From Pseudomonas sp. NBRC 111124 (lineage in GTDB: Bacteria > Pseudomonadota > Gammaproteobacteria > Pseudomonadales > Pseudomonadaceae): a stretch of 64,000 nt of DNA. A program made the translations under genes and the position numbers. The notes under the pieces were generated by a model that saw only the letters and a list, made by a program, of their open reading frames with translations, ran no database searches and was not told the DNA's origin. The DNA lies in the NCBI RefSeq assembly GCF_001320245.1, contig NZ_BCBA01000042.1:62001-126000 (forward strand), written 5' to 3'. Position 1 is the first letter of the stretch. Each line of letters starts with the position of its first letter. Below, piece by piece: positions 8,156-17,134 of this stretch.

Positions 8156-8952
8156 CAGAAATCTCCAAACATCAAGGCGGTCAGAATAAAGTCCAGACCC
8201 AGTACTGCCAATGAGGCATAGACCACGGTCTTGGTGGTGGCACGGCTGATCCCCTCTGAGGTGGGTTCGCAGTCGTACCCCTGGAATACGGCAATCCAGG
8301 TCGTGACGAAGGCGAACACCAGGCTTTTGATCAGCCCGTTGAGCACGTCGTCGGTAAAGGAAACGCTGTTCTGCATGTTGCCCCAGAACGAGCCTTCGTA
8401 AACGCCCAGCCAGTCGACCGCGACCCAAGAACCACCCCAGATGCCGACCACGCTGAAGATAAGCGCCAGCAGCGGCAGCGAGATGAAACCGGCCCACAGG
8501 CGTGGCGCGACGATGTACTTGAGCGGGTCGACGCCGATCATTTCCAGGCTCGACAGCTGCTCGGTGGACTTCATGTTGCCAATTTCGGCAGTCAATGCAG
8601 AACCGGCACGGCCGGCAAACAGCAGTGCGGTCACCACCGGGCCGAGCTCACGCAGCAGGGTCAGGGCAACCATCTGCCCGACCGCCTGCTCGGAGCCGTA
8701 CTTGGTCAGGATGCTGTAGCCCTGGAGGGCCAGCACCATGCCGATGAAGACCCCGGAAACGGCGATGATCGCCAGTGACAGCACGCCCACCGAGTACAAC
8801 TGCTTGGTCAGCAGCTGGAAACCGCCGCCAATGCCGCCACGGCCGATCAATGCGTGGAACAGGAACAGGCACGAGCGCCCGAGCACTGCCACCACGTCGA
8901 TCGCCGAGCGTCCGAGCAGGCGGATCCGTTCGAGTAAGGATTTTCTGCGCAT
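8155..8952 (-). CDS. mlaE: Mla complex permease MlaE
   Basis: MlaE is the integral membrane permease of the ABC lipid transporter. The 265-residue protein shows the MlaE/YrbE family core: GVFIGMVLALQGY, the RELGPVVTALLFAGRAGSALTAEIG coupling region and several hydrophobic helices (residues about 50-80, 145-185, 195-225, 240-262). The ATG at 8952 overlaps the mlaF stop by one base. A GTG one codon upstream (8955) is an equally usable start with a 4-bp overlap. Confidence 0.93.
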   Translation of the reverse strand: MRRKSLLERIRLLGRSAIDVVAVLGRSCLFLFHALIGRGGIGGGFQLLTKQLYSVGVLSLAIIAVSGVFIGMVLALQGYSILTKYGSEQAVGQMVALTLLRELGPVVTALLFAGRAGSALTAEIGNMKSTEQLSSLEMIGVDPLKYIVAPRLWAGFISLPLLALIFSVVGIWGGSWVAVDWLGVYEGSFWGNMQNSVSFTDDVLNGLIKSLVFAFVTTWIAVFQGYDCEPTSEGISRATTKTVVYASLAVLGLDFILTALMFGDF

Positions 8953-9761
8953 CACCGCGCCCCCAGCAAATCGGCGCGGTAGTCAGGCGCGGGAAAGTGG
9001 AATGGCACCGGGCCGTCCGGGTCGCCTTTCATGAACTGGCGAATACGCGGATTGTCCGAGCCCATCAGCTCGTCGGGCGTGCCCTGGCCCAGCACCTGAC
9101 CATCACCGACCACATAGATGTAGTCGGCGATACTGGCGGTTTCAGCCAAGTCATGGGAAACCACGATGCTGGTGATGCCCAAGGCATCGTTGAGCAGGCG
9201 GATCAGCCGCACGAGCACACCCATCGCAATCGGGTCCTGGCCGACGAACGGTTCGTCGTACATCAGGATCTGCGGGTCCAGGGCAATCGCCCGGGCCAGC
9301 GCCACCCGGCGCTTCATGCCACCGGACAATTCATCCGGCATCAGGTCGATGGCACCGCGCAGGCCGACGGCCTGCAGCTTCATCAACACGATGTCGCGGA
9401 TCATTTCGTCCGAAAGCTGGGTATGCACGCGCAACGGAAAAGCGACGTTCTCGAATACGTCGAGATCGGTAAACAGCGCGCCGCTCTGGAACAACACGCC
9501 CATCTGCTTGCGCGCGTCGAACAGGTCGCTGCGTGAAAGGCTCGGCAGGTTCTGCCCTGCCACCCACACTTCACCGCTCGACGGCCGTAGCTGCGCGCCC
9601 ATCAGGCGCAGCAGCGTGGTCTTGCCGCAACCCGACGGCCCCATGATCCCGGTGACCTTGCCGCGCGGGATACGGATGTCGACATTGCTGAAAATGCTGC
9701 GCGAACCGCGCTTGAAGGTGACGCCCTTCAACTCGACCGCGTAGGCGCTATCCACACTCAT
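8952..9761 (-). CDS. mlaF: Mla complex ATP-binding protein MlaF
   Basis: The ATPase drives lipid movement by MlaFEDB. The 269-residue protein has Walker A GPSGCGKTT (41-49), the ABC signature LSGGMKRRVALARAIA, Walker B ILMYDEP and the switch histidine in VVSHD. It is the first gene of mlaFEDCB, transcribed away from kdsD. The intervening 247 bp hold the start regions of both operons. Confidence 0.94.
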   Translation of the reverse strand: MSVDSAYAVELKGVTFKRGSRSIFSNVDIRIPRGKVTGIMGPSGCGKTTLLRLMGAQLRPSSGEVWVAGQNLPSLSRSDLFDARKQMGVLFQSGALFTDLDVFENVAFPLRVHTQLSDEMIRDIVLMKLQAVGLRGAIDLMPDELSGGMKRRVALARAIALDPQILMYDEPFVGQDPIAMGVLVRLIRLLNDALGITSIVVSHDLAETASIADYIYVVGDGQVLGQGTPDELMGSDNPRIRQFMKGDPDGPVPFHFPAPDYRADLLGAR

Positions 9762-9970
9762 CTAGACTCCTTGCTAGTGCAGCCTCGCACTAATGGACGC
9801 CGGCCTTCATCGTGAAGACACACGCACCCTTGGCAGGCCGAATAGCGGCGAACTATAGCACCGCTGACCACGCGTCCCCAAGGCCATGAAACGTGTCGTT
9901 CAGGACAACGACAGGGTTTCATGATGATTGTTCAGGCAATCCAATGGATGAGGCTTTCTTGTATTGCGGC

Positions 9971-9976
9971 TATAAT
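9971..9976 (+). promoter_or_regulatory. Candidate -10 element for the kdsD-lpt operon
   Basis: A perfect TATAAT lies 33 bp before the kdsD ATG. No good -35 box is visible at 16-18 bp upstream, so an extra activator or a different element may help. The rest of the 247-bp divergent gap (9762-10008) shows no other clear signal. Confidence 0.4.
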
Positions 9977-10008
9977 CGCCGCCTTTTAATCAGGCATTGC
10001 TTTTCGAC

Positions 10009-10983
10009 ATGAGCCAATCCAGCGAGCTGATCCACTCTGCCCAGCGTACCTTGCGCCTGGAACTCGAGGCCGTAGAAGGCCTGGTGGCCCGCATCGACGC
10101 CAATTTCGTCAAGGCCTGCGAGCTGATCCTGGCGAGCAAGGGACGGGTCGTGGTGGTCGGCATGGGCAAGTCCGGGCATATCGGCAACAAGATCGCCGCC
10201 ACCCTGGCCAGCACCGGCACGCCGGCATTTTTTGTGCACCCGGCCGAAGCCAGCCATGGCGACATGGGCATGATTACCCGCGATGACGTCATCCTCGCCC
10301 TGTCCAACTCCGGTAGCACTGCAGAAATCGTCACCCTGCTACCTCTTATCAAACGCCTGGGCATTCAGCTGGTCAGCCTTACCGGCAACCCTGACTCCCC
10401 CTTGGCCCTGGCCGCCGAGGTCAACCTCGATGCCAGCGTGAGCCAGGAAGCCTGCCCATTGAACCTGGCCCCGACCTCTTCCACCACCGCCGCGCTGGTG
10501 CTGGGGGACGCACTGGCGATTGCCTTGCTCGAAGCGCGTGGTTTCACTGCCGAAGACTTCGCGTTCTCGCACCCCGGCGGCGCGCTGGGCCGCCGACTGC
10601 TGCTCAAGGTCGAGAATGTCATGCACGCCGGTGACGAACTGCCCCAGGTACAGCGCGGCACGCTGCTCAAGGACGCGCTCCTTGAAATGTCCCGCAAAGG
10701 CTTGGGCATGACCGTGATCGTAGGCGACGATGGCAAACTGGCAGGGATTTTCACCGACGGTGACCTGCGCCGCAGCCTGGACCGCAACATCGATGTGCAC
10801 ACCACCCTGATCGACCAGGTCATGACCGTGCACGGCAAGACAGCCCGCGCCGAGATGCTCGCAGCGGAGGCCCTGAAGATCATGGAAGACCACAAGATCA
10901 GCGCCCTGGTGGTCGTGGACCGGGACGACCGCCCGACCGGCGCTCTGAACATGCACGATTTGCTGCGCGCCGGCGTGATGTAA
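10009..10983 (+). CDS. kdsD: D-arabinose 5-phosphate isomerase
   Basis: KdsD converts ribulose 5-phosphate to arabinose 5-phosphate, the first step toward KDO for lipopolysaccharide. The 324-residue protein has an N-terminal SIS sugar-isomerase domain (GMGKSGHIGNKIAATLASTGTP and SNSGSTAEI, residues about 40-180) and two C-terminal CBS domains (with GIFTDGDLRR and TGALNMHDLLRAGV). I prefer the ATG at 10009 over an in-frame TTG four codons upstream. It heads the kdsD-kdsC-lptCAB operon. Confidence 0.94.
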   Translation: MSQSSELIHSAQRTLRLELEAVEGLVARIDANFVKACELILASKGRVVVVGMGKSGHIGNKIAATLASTGTPAFFVHPAEASHGDMGMITRDDVILALSNSGSTAEIVTLLPLIKRLGIQLVSLTGNPDSPLALAAEVNLDASVSQEACPLNLAPTSSTTAALVLGDALAIALLEARGFTAEDFAFSHPGGALGRRLLLKVENVMHAGDELPQVQRGTLLKDALLEMSRKGLGMTVIVGDDGKLAGIFTDGDLRRSLDRNIDVHTTLIDQVMTVHGKTARAEMLAAEALKIMEDHKISALVVVDRDDRPTGALNMHDLLRAGVM

Positions 10984-10997
10984 AGGAGAACGAACAG

Positions 10998-11522
10998 ATG
11001 ACCCAACAGCTCCTGCAACGCGGCAAAGCCATCAAGCTTGCTGTTTTCGACGTCGATGGCGTGCTCACCGATGGCCGCCTGTACTTTCTTGAAGATGGCA
11101 GCGAATTCAAGACCTTCAATACCCTTGATGGCCAAGGCATCAAGATGCTCATGGCCTCAGGTGTGACCACAGCCATCATCAGCGGGCGCAAGACCCCGGT
11201 AGTAGAACGCCGGGCTAAAAACCTCGGCATCCCTCACCTCTACCAGGGGCGCGAGGATAAATTGGTGGTTCTCGACGGCCTGCTCAGCGAACTGGGCCTA
11301 AGCTATGAGCAGGTCGCCTACCTGGGCGACGACCTGCCCGACCTGCCGGTGATTCGCCGAGTAGGGCTGGGCATCGCCGTCGCCAACGCCGCACCGTTCG
11401 TTCGCCAGCACGCTCATGGCGTGACACAGGCTCGCGGCGGTGAAGGTGCCGCGCGTGAATTCTGCGAACTGATCATGCAGGCCCAGGGCACCCTGGACGC
11501 TGCCAACGCCAACTACCTTTAA
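10998..11522 (+). CDS. kdsC: 3-deoxy-D-manno-octulosonate 8-phosphate phosphatase
   Basis: KdsC removes phosphate from KDO 8-phosphate to give KDO. The 174-residue HAD-family protein (C0 type, no cap) has the nucleophile motif FDVDGVLTDG near residues 18-27, the second motif serine/threonine region IISGRKT, and the acidic GDDLPDLPV loop near residue 114. A good Shine-Dalgarno sequence (AAAGGAGA) follows the kdsD stop within the 14-bp gap. KdsC forms tetramers and works next to KdsD in the cytoplasm. Confidence 0.95.
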   Translation: MTQQLLQRGKAIKLAVFDVDGVLTDGRLYFLEDGSEFKTFNTLDGQGIKMLMASGVTTAIISGRKTPVVERRAKNLGIPHLYQGREDKLVVLDGLLSELGLSYEQVAYLGDDLPDLPVIRRVGLGIAVANAAPFVRQHAHGVTQARGGEGAAREFCELIMQAQGTLDAANANYL

Positions 11523-11530
11523 GGCTGCCC

Positions 11531-12103
11531 ATGTTCAGCAAGAAAGCCCGGAACATTGCGCTGTTTGCGGTGGTTGCCGCCCTGCTGGCGGCAATCGGCT
11601 ACTGGAATGTCAGCCCTGAGAGCTTCCTAGACAAACCGGTAGCCCAGGTCGACGAAAGCGCCATCGACTACTATGCGATCAACGCCCACAGTGTGCAGTA
11701 CCTGCCCGATGGCAAGCTGCAATACGAAATGACTGCCGACAAGGTCGAACACGTCAAGGCCAGCGAGGTCACACTGGTGACCACGCCCGACCTGCACATG
11801 TACCGCGGTACTCAGTACCCGTGGCACGTGCAGAGCGTGCGTGCCGAGGTCAACCCTGACGGCAGCGAAGTCGAACTGATCGACCAGGTGCGCATTGCCC
11901 GCACCGACGAAAAACAGCGCGATACCATCATTACCAGCTCGCGCATGACCGTATTCCCGCAGAAGCAATATGCGCAGACCGAGCAAGCCGTTAGAATCGA
12001 CGGCGCCGGTGGCACAACCACAGGCAAGGGAATGAAAGCGTATTTGAAAGAAAGCAAGATCGACTTGCTCTCTAACGTAAGAGGACAGTATGAGGCTCGT
12101 TAA
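11531..12103 (+). CDS. lptC: LPS export system protein LptC
   Basis: LptC is the bitopic inner-membrane part of the LPS bridge and passes LPS from LptB2FG to LptA. The 190-residue protein has one N-terminal membrane helix (about residues 7-25, IALFAVVAALLAAIGYW) followed by a periplasmic beta-jellyroll domain with the YAINAHSVQYLPDG and MTADKVEH repeats. It lies 8 bp after kdsC, and its 3' end overlaps lptA by 14 bp. Confidence 0.92.
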   Translation: MFSKKARNIALFAVVAALLAAIGYWNVSPESFLDKPVAQVDESAIDYYAINAHSVQYLPDGKLQYEMTADKVEHVKASEVTLVTTPDLHMYRGTQYPWHVQSVRAEVNPDGSEVELIDQVRIARTDEKQRDTIITSSRMTVFPQKQYAQTEQAVRIDGAGGTTTGKGMKAYLKESKIDLLSNVRGQYEAR

Positions 12104-12617
12104 AACCCTCCCCCTTTTGCTCAGCCTGAGCGCAGCAGCACTGGGAAGCGCGAGCGCCTTCGCCCTGCCGAACGACCGTGACCAGCCTATTCGCATCCAG
12201 GCCGACAACGCGCACCTGGACGACAAGCAAGGCGTGGCTACCTACACCGGCGACGTGATCATCACCCAAGGCTCGATGATGATCAAAGGCAACACCGTGA
12301 CCATGACCCGTGCCGCCAATGGCGACATCGACGTAGTGACCTCGGTGGGCAACCTGGCGTACTTCGAACAGCAGCAGACTGCGGCCAAGCCCGACAAGAT
12401 GAAAGGCTGGGCGGTGACCATCCAGTACCAGGCGCAGAAAGACACGGTGATCCTTACCGATCGCGCCAAGGTCGAGAACGAAGGCAACACCACCGAAGGC
12501 GAGAAGATCGTCTACAACACCAAGACCCAGGTTGCGACCGCCGGTCGCGGTGGCAACGTGACCCAACCACGTCAGCGCATCGACATGGTGATCCAGCCGA
12601 AGAAGAAGGCCGAGTAA
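12090..12617 (+). CDS. lptA: Periplasmic LPS-transport protein LptA
   Basis: LptA polymerises into the periplasmic beta-jellyroll bridge that carries LPS to the outer membrane. The 175-residue protein has a signal peptide (MRLVKTLPLLLSLSAAALG, cleavage near ASAFA) and the OstA-like domain (IRIQADNAHLDDKQGVATYTGDV, QGSMMIKGNTV). Its lysine-rich tail is PKKKAE. The start overlaps lptC, and the stop is directly followed by the lptB ATG, so the three genes are tightly coupled. Confidence 0.94.
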   Translation: MRLVKTLPLLLSLSAAALGSASAFALPNDRDQPIRIQADNAHLDDKQGVATYTGDVIITQGSMMIKGNTVTMTRAANGDIDVVTSVGNLAYFEQQQTAAKPDKMKGWAVTIQYQAQKDTVILTDRAKVENEGNTTEGEKIVYNTKTQVATAGRGGNVTQPRQRIDMVIQPKKKAE

Positions 12618-13343
<726 letters not shown>

Positions 13344-13425
13344 CCCGGACTGCCTGGAGCGCTGGCATTAACGCCTTGTCGGGGCTTAAGTTGTTACAGT
13401 GCTCTAGGCAAACGCTACAATTTAA

Positions 13426-13440
13426 GGCATATAACTTGCT
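13426..13440 (+). promoter_or_regulatory. Sigma-54-type -24/-12 element upstream of rpoN
   Basis: AGGCAT-ATAAC-TTGCT carries the obligatory GG (13426-13427) and GC (13438-13439) separated by exactly 10 bp, 76 bp before the rpoN ATG. It matches the TGGCAC-N5-TTGCA consensus at most positions. A possible sigma-70 promoter overlaps upstream (TTGTTA 13391-13396, TACAAT 13416-13421, spacer 19 bp). Binding of RpoN here would put its own gene under feedback control. Confidence 0.5.
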
Positions 13441-13515
13441 TGAATTTGGCGCTCCGGCGCCCTCGTGTAGTGGATGGCGCATGCGCGCCGGCGAACAAGG
13501 TATTAAGCCCCAGCC

Positions 13516-15009
13516 ATGAAACCATCGCTCGTCCTAAAAATGGGCCAGCAACTGACGATGACCCCGCAGTTGCAACAGGCCATCCGCCTACTTCAGCTCT
13601 CCACCTTGGACCTCCAACAGGAAATCCAGGAAGCGCTGGAGTCCAATCCGATGCTCGAACGTCAGGAAGACGGCGACGACTTCGACAACAGCGACCCGAT
13701 GGCGGACAACGCCGAGAACAAGCCGGCCGCCGAAGTCCAGGACAACAGCTTCCAGGAAAGCACCAGCAGTGCCGAAACCCTGGAAGACGGAGAGTGGAAC
13801 GAGCGAATCCCCAACGAGTTGCCGGTCGACACCGCCTGGGAAGACATCTACCAGACCAGCGCCAGCAGCCTGCCGAGCAACGATGACGATGAGTGGGACT
13901 TCACCACCCGCACATCGGCCGGCGAAAGCCTGCAGAGCCACCTGCTGTGGCAGCTGAACCTGGCTCCGATGTCCGATACCGACCGCCTGATCGCCGTCAC
14001 CCTGATCGACAGCATCAACGGCCAGGGTTACCTGGAAGACACCCTCGAAGAAATCTGCGCAGGCTTCGACCCGGAGCTAGATATCGAACTCGACGAGGTC
14101 GAAGCGGTACTGCACCGCATCCAGCAGTTCGAGCCAGCCGGTGTCGGCGCACGCACTCTGGGCGAATGCCTGCTGCTGCAATTGCGCCAACTGCCTGCCA
14201 GCACGCCGTGGATGAGTGACGCCCAGCGTCTGGTCACCGACTTTATCGACCTGCTCGGCAGCCGCGACTACAGCCAGCTGATGCGCCGCATGAAACTCAA
14301 GGAAGACGAGCTGCGCCAGGTGATCGAGCTGGTGCAGAGCCTCAACCCGCGGCCGGGTTCGCAGATCGAGTCGAGCGAACCGGAATACGTGGTGCCTGAC
14401 GTGATCGTGCGCAAGGACAGTGACCGCTGGCTGGTCGAGCTGAACCAGGAAGCGATACCGCGCCTGCGGGTCAACCCGCAGTACGCCGGCTTCGTCCGCC
14501 GTGCCGACACCAGCGCCGACAACACTTTCATGCGCAACCAGTTGCAGGAGGCGCGCTGGTTCATCAAGAGCCTGCAAAGCCGCAACGAAACACTGATGAA
14601 AGTCGCCACGCAGATCGTCGAGCACCAGCGCGGCTTCCTTGACCACGGCGATGAAGCGATGAAACCGCTGGTCCTGCATGACATCGCCGAAGCGGTGGGC
14701 ATGCACGAGTCGACCATTTCCCGGGTGACCACGCAGAAATACATGCACACCCCGCGCGGCATCTACGAACTGAAATACTTTTTCTCCAGCCACGTCAGCA
14801 CCGCCGAAGGCGGAGAATGCTCGTCTACGGCTATCCGCGCGATCATCAAGAAACTGGTTGCAGCGGAAAATCAGAAAAAGCCATTGAGTGACAGCAAGAT
14901 CGCTGGTTTACTGGAGGCACAAGGCATCCAGGTAGCCCGTCGCACCGTCGCCAAGTACCGCGAGTCCCTCGGCATCGCACCGTCGAGCGAGCGCAAGCGA
15001 CTGATGTAG
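13516..15009 (+). CDS. rpoN: RNA polymerase sigma-54 factor
   Basis: RpoN directs transcription from -24/-12 promoters with enhancer-binding activators. It serves nitrogen use, flagella, TOL-type catabolism and more. The 497-residue protein shows the glutamine-rich region I (MGQQLTMTPQLQQAIRLLQLS), the acidic region II (about residues 45-125), the core-binding and HTH regions, and the RpoN box ARRTVAKYRE at residues 474-483, which reads the -24 element. Its neighbours hpf, ptsN, rapZ and ptsO form the conserved rpoN cluster. Confidence 0.98.
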   Translation: MKPSLVLKMGQQLTMTPQLQQAIRLLQLSTLDLQQEIQEALESNPMLERQEDGDDFDNSDPMADNAENKPAAEVQDNSFQESTSSAETLEDGEWNERIPNELPVDTAWEDIYQTSASSLPSNDDDEWDFTTRTSAGESLQSHLLWQLNLAPMSDTDRLIAVTLIDSINGQGYLEDTLEEICAGFDPELDIELDEVEAVLHRIQQFEPAGVGARTLGECLLLQLRQLPASTPWMSDAQRLVTDFIDLLGSRDYSQLMRRMKLKEDELRQVIELVQSLNPRPGSQIESSEPEYVVPDVIVRKDSDRWLVELNQEAIPRLRVNPQYAGFVRRADTSADNTFMRNQLQEARWFIKSLQSRNETLMKVATQIVEHQRGFLDHGDEAMKPLVLHDIAEAVGMHESTISRVTTQKYMHTPRGIYELKYFFSSHVSTAEGGECSSTAIRAIIKKLVAAENQKKPLSDSKIAGLLEAQGIQVARRTVAKYRESLGIAPSSERKRLM

Positions 15010-15036
15010 CCCCCGGATGTGCCACAGCGTTTGTGG

Positions 15037-15055
15037 GGCAGGTGCAACACCTGCC
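15037..15055 (+). other. Stem-loop between rpoN and hpf
   Basis: GGCAGGTG (15037-15044) and CACCTGCC (15048-15055) form a perfect 8-bp stem with a CAA loop, followed by TCTTTATG. It is a weak terminator or a processing hairpin that could set the ratio of hpf/ptsN message to rpoN. Confidence 0.45.
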
Positions 15056-15087
15056 TCTTTATGCACGGGCAACAAAGGAGAAGCTGT

Positions 15088-15396
15088 ATGCAAGTCAATA
15101 TCAGTGGACAGCATGTAGAAGTCACCCAGCCACTGCGCGATTATGTGCTTGAAAAGCTCGCTCGCGTGGAGAGTCACTTCGACAAGATCACCAACGTGCA
15201 GGTCATCATGAAAGTCGAGAAGCTGCAGCAGAAGGTCGAAGCGACCTTGCAGATTCCAGGCGGTGAAGTGGTTGCCAACGCGGAACACGAAGACATGTAT
15301 GCAGCGATCGACGCCCTGGCCGACAAGCTCGACCGCCAACTGAAAAAACACAAGGAAAAACAGCAAAGCCTGCTGCAAGGTGCAGCCGCTCGCTGA
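15088..15396 (+). CDS. hpf: Ribosome hibernation promoting factor
   Basis: HPF binds 30S subunits in stationary phase and promotes 100S dimers or idle 70S ribosomes. The 102-residue protein matches the short HPF/YfiA type (MQVNISGQHVEVTQPLRDYV, then KVEKLQQKVEATLQIPGG and DMYAAIDALADKLDRQL). I chose the ATG at 15088 because it has an AGGAG Shine-Dalgarno sequence (15076-15080) and gives the family start. It lies in the rpoN cluster, 12 bp ahead of ptsN. Confidence 0.94.
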   Translation: MQVNISGQHVEVTQPLRDYVLEKLARVESHFDKITNVQVIMKVEKLQQKVEATLQIPGGEVVANAEHEDMYAAIDALADKLDRQLKKHKEKQQSLLQGAAAR

Positions 15397-15408
15397 TCCC
15401 TCTCATCC

Positions 15409-15873
15409 ATGATCCGACTTGAAACCATCCTGACCCCCGGCCGTTCCCTTGTGAACGTGCCGGGCGGCAGCAAGAAGCGCGCCCTGGAAAAGGTCGCCAA
15501 CCTGATTGCCGAGCAAGTACCTGAGCTTGCGATGCAAGACGTCTTCGAAAAGCTCATCGCTCGCGAAAAACTGGGCTCGACCGGCTTTGGCAATGGCATT
15601 GCCATCCCCCACTGCCGGCTTGAAGGCTGCTCGTCCCCGGTCAGTGCCCTGCTGCACCTGGATGCGCCGATCGACTATGACGCCATCGATGGCGCCCCGG
15701 TGGATCTGCTGTTCGTCCTGCTGGTACCCGAGGCGGCCACCGATGCCCATCTTGAATTGCTGCGCCAGATCGCCAGCATGCTCGATCGCAAGGAGGTCCG
15801 TGATCGCCTGCGTGCCGCCGGCAGCAGCGAGGCCCTGTACCAGGTTGTCCTGGACGCACAGAACGAGCACTGA
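15409..15873 (+). CDS. ptsN: Nitrogen PTS enzyme IIA (IIANtr)
   Basis: PtsN accepts phosphate from NPr and regulates carbon/nitrogen balance, potassium uptake and sigma-54-dependent genes rather than transporting sugar. The 154-residue protein has a complete PTS EIIA type-2 fold with the phosphorylated histidine H68 in GNGIAIPHCRLEG. It sits between hpf and rapZ with 12-bp and 2-bp gaps, so the cluster is probably one transcript. The partner PtsO lies two genes downstream; PtsP is not in this window. Confidence 0.97.
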   Translation: MIRLETILTPGRSLVNVPGGSKKRALEKVANLIAEQVPELAMQDVFEKLIAREKLGSTGFGNGIAIPHCRLEGCSSPVSALLHLDAPIDYDAIDGAPVDLLFVLLVPEAATDAHLELLRQIASMLDRKEVRDRLRAAGSSEALYQVVLDAQNEH

Positions 15874-15875
15874 AC

Positions 15876-16730
15876 ATGCGCCTGATCATCGTCAGCGGCC
15901 GGTCCGGCTCCGGCAAGAGTACCGCCCTCGATGTCCTGGAAGACAACGGTTTCTATTGCATCGACAACTTGCCCGCCGGGCTGCTGCCGCAGCTGGCGGA
16001 AAACGCGTTGATCAATACCGAGCTGCTGCAACCCAAGGTGGCGGTATCGATCGATGCGCGCAACCTGCCCAGCCACCTGTCGCGTTTCCCCGAATTGCTC
16101 GGGGAGGCCCGTGGGCGCCACATCCAGTGTGATGTGTTGTTCCTCGACGCCGACGAAGACACGCTGCTCAAGCGCTTCTCGGAAACCCGTCGGCGTCACC
16201 CGCTGACCAACGCCGACCGCTCGCTGGCCGAGGCCATCCGCGTTGAAAGCGAATTGCTGGGGCCGATTGCCGACCTTGCCGACCTGAAGATCGACACCAC
16301 CAGCCTCAACCTCTACCAGCTGCGCGACTCGATCAAACTGCGCCTGCTCAATCAGCCCGAGCCCGGTACCGCATTCCTGGTCGAGTCGTTCGGCTTCAAG
16401 CGCGGAATGCCGGTCGATGCCGACCTGGTGTTCGATGTACGCTGCCTGCCCAACCCGTACTGGAAACCGGAACTGCGCGAACATTCCGGCCTGGAGCAAC
16501 CGGTGATCGATTACCTGGCCGCACAGCCGGACGTCGAAGAGATGTTCAACGACATCTCCAGCTACCTGCTCAAATGGCTGCCACGCTTTGCCGCCAGCAA
16601 CCGCGCCTATGTCACCATTGCCATTGGCTGCACCGGAGGCCATCACCGCTCGGTCTACATCACCGAACGGCTCGGCGAGCTGCTGCAGCAATCCCTGAAA
16701 AACGTCCAGGTCCGCCACCGCGACCTCTAG
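15876..16730 (+). CDS. rapZ: RNase adapter protein RapZ
   Basis: RapZ (YvcJ family) binds nucleotides and, in enterobacteria, delivers the GlmZ/GlmY small RNAs to RNase E to control GlcN6P synthase. Its role in Pseudomonas is less defined. The 284-residue protein has Walker A GRSGSGKS (8-15), the SIDARN segment, FLDADEDTLLKRFSETRRRHPL, and the C-terminal conserved block VTIAIGCTGGHHRSVYITERL that binds RNA or metabolite. It follows ptsN by 2 bp. Confidence 0.95.
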   Translation: MRLIIVSGRSGSGKSTALDVLEDNGFYCIDNLPAGLLPQLAENALINTELLQPKVAVSIDARNLPSHLSRFPELLGEARGRHIQCDVLFLDADEDTLLKRFSETRRRHPLTNADRSLAEAIRVESELLGPIADLADLKIDTTSLNLYQLRDSIKLRLLNQPEPGTAFLVESFGFKRGMPVDADLVFDVRCLPNPYWKPELREHSGLEQPVIDYLAAQPDVEEMFNDISSYLLKWLPRFAASNRAYVTIAIGCTGGHHRSVYITERLGELLQQSLKNVQVRHRDL

Positions 16731-16750
16731 CCCACAGGATCCACCGCACG

Positions 16751-17023
16751 ATGCCCGCCCGCGAAATCACCATCATCAACAAGCTGGGCCTGCATGCCCG
16801 GGCGGCTGCCAAATTCGTCGGCGTGGCCGGTAAGTTTCCCTGCCAGGTTCGCGTCGGCCGCGCGCCCGACAAGCTGGTGGACGGCAAGAGCATCATGGCG
16901 GTGATGATGCTGGCCGCAGGCAAAGGCACCCAGGTACACCTGATGACTGAGGGCGAACAGGATAGCGAGGCGCTGGACGCGCTGGTGGCGCTGATCAACA
17001 ACTACTTCGACGAAGGCGAATGA
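16751..17023 (+). CDS. ptsO: Phosphocarrier protein NPr
   Basis: NPr is the HPr-like carrier of the nitrogen PTS, passing phosphate from PtsP (EINtr) to PtsN. The 90-residue protein has the active-site histidine H15 in NKLGLHARAAAKF and the second conserved site S47 in GKSIMAVMMLAAGKG. It is the last gene of the rpoN cluster, 20 bp after rapZ. The next gene converges from the opposite strand after 111 bp with no obvious terminator. Confidence 0.96.
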   Translation: MPAREITIINKLGLHARAAAKFVGVAGKFPCQVRVGRAPDKLVDGKSIMAVMMLAAGKGTQVHLMTEGEQDSEALDALVALINNYFDEGE

Positions 17024-17134
17024 AGGCCTCTGCGGGCGCGACGATCCTCTTCGGCGCCTGTGAGTTCGAGCGCCACCCGCGCGGCGTTCGATCTCAAAAG
17101 CACACGAAATACGCCAGCTGGCCCTAGGCCAAGA

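Noticed and set aside
9921..9989. 22-codon ORF before kdsD with ATG-ATG start
   Set aside because: The perfect TATAAT at 9971 lies inside it, so the likely transcript begins after its start. The Shine-Dalgarno is weak.
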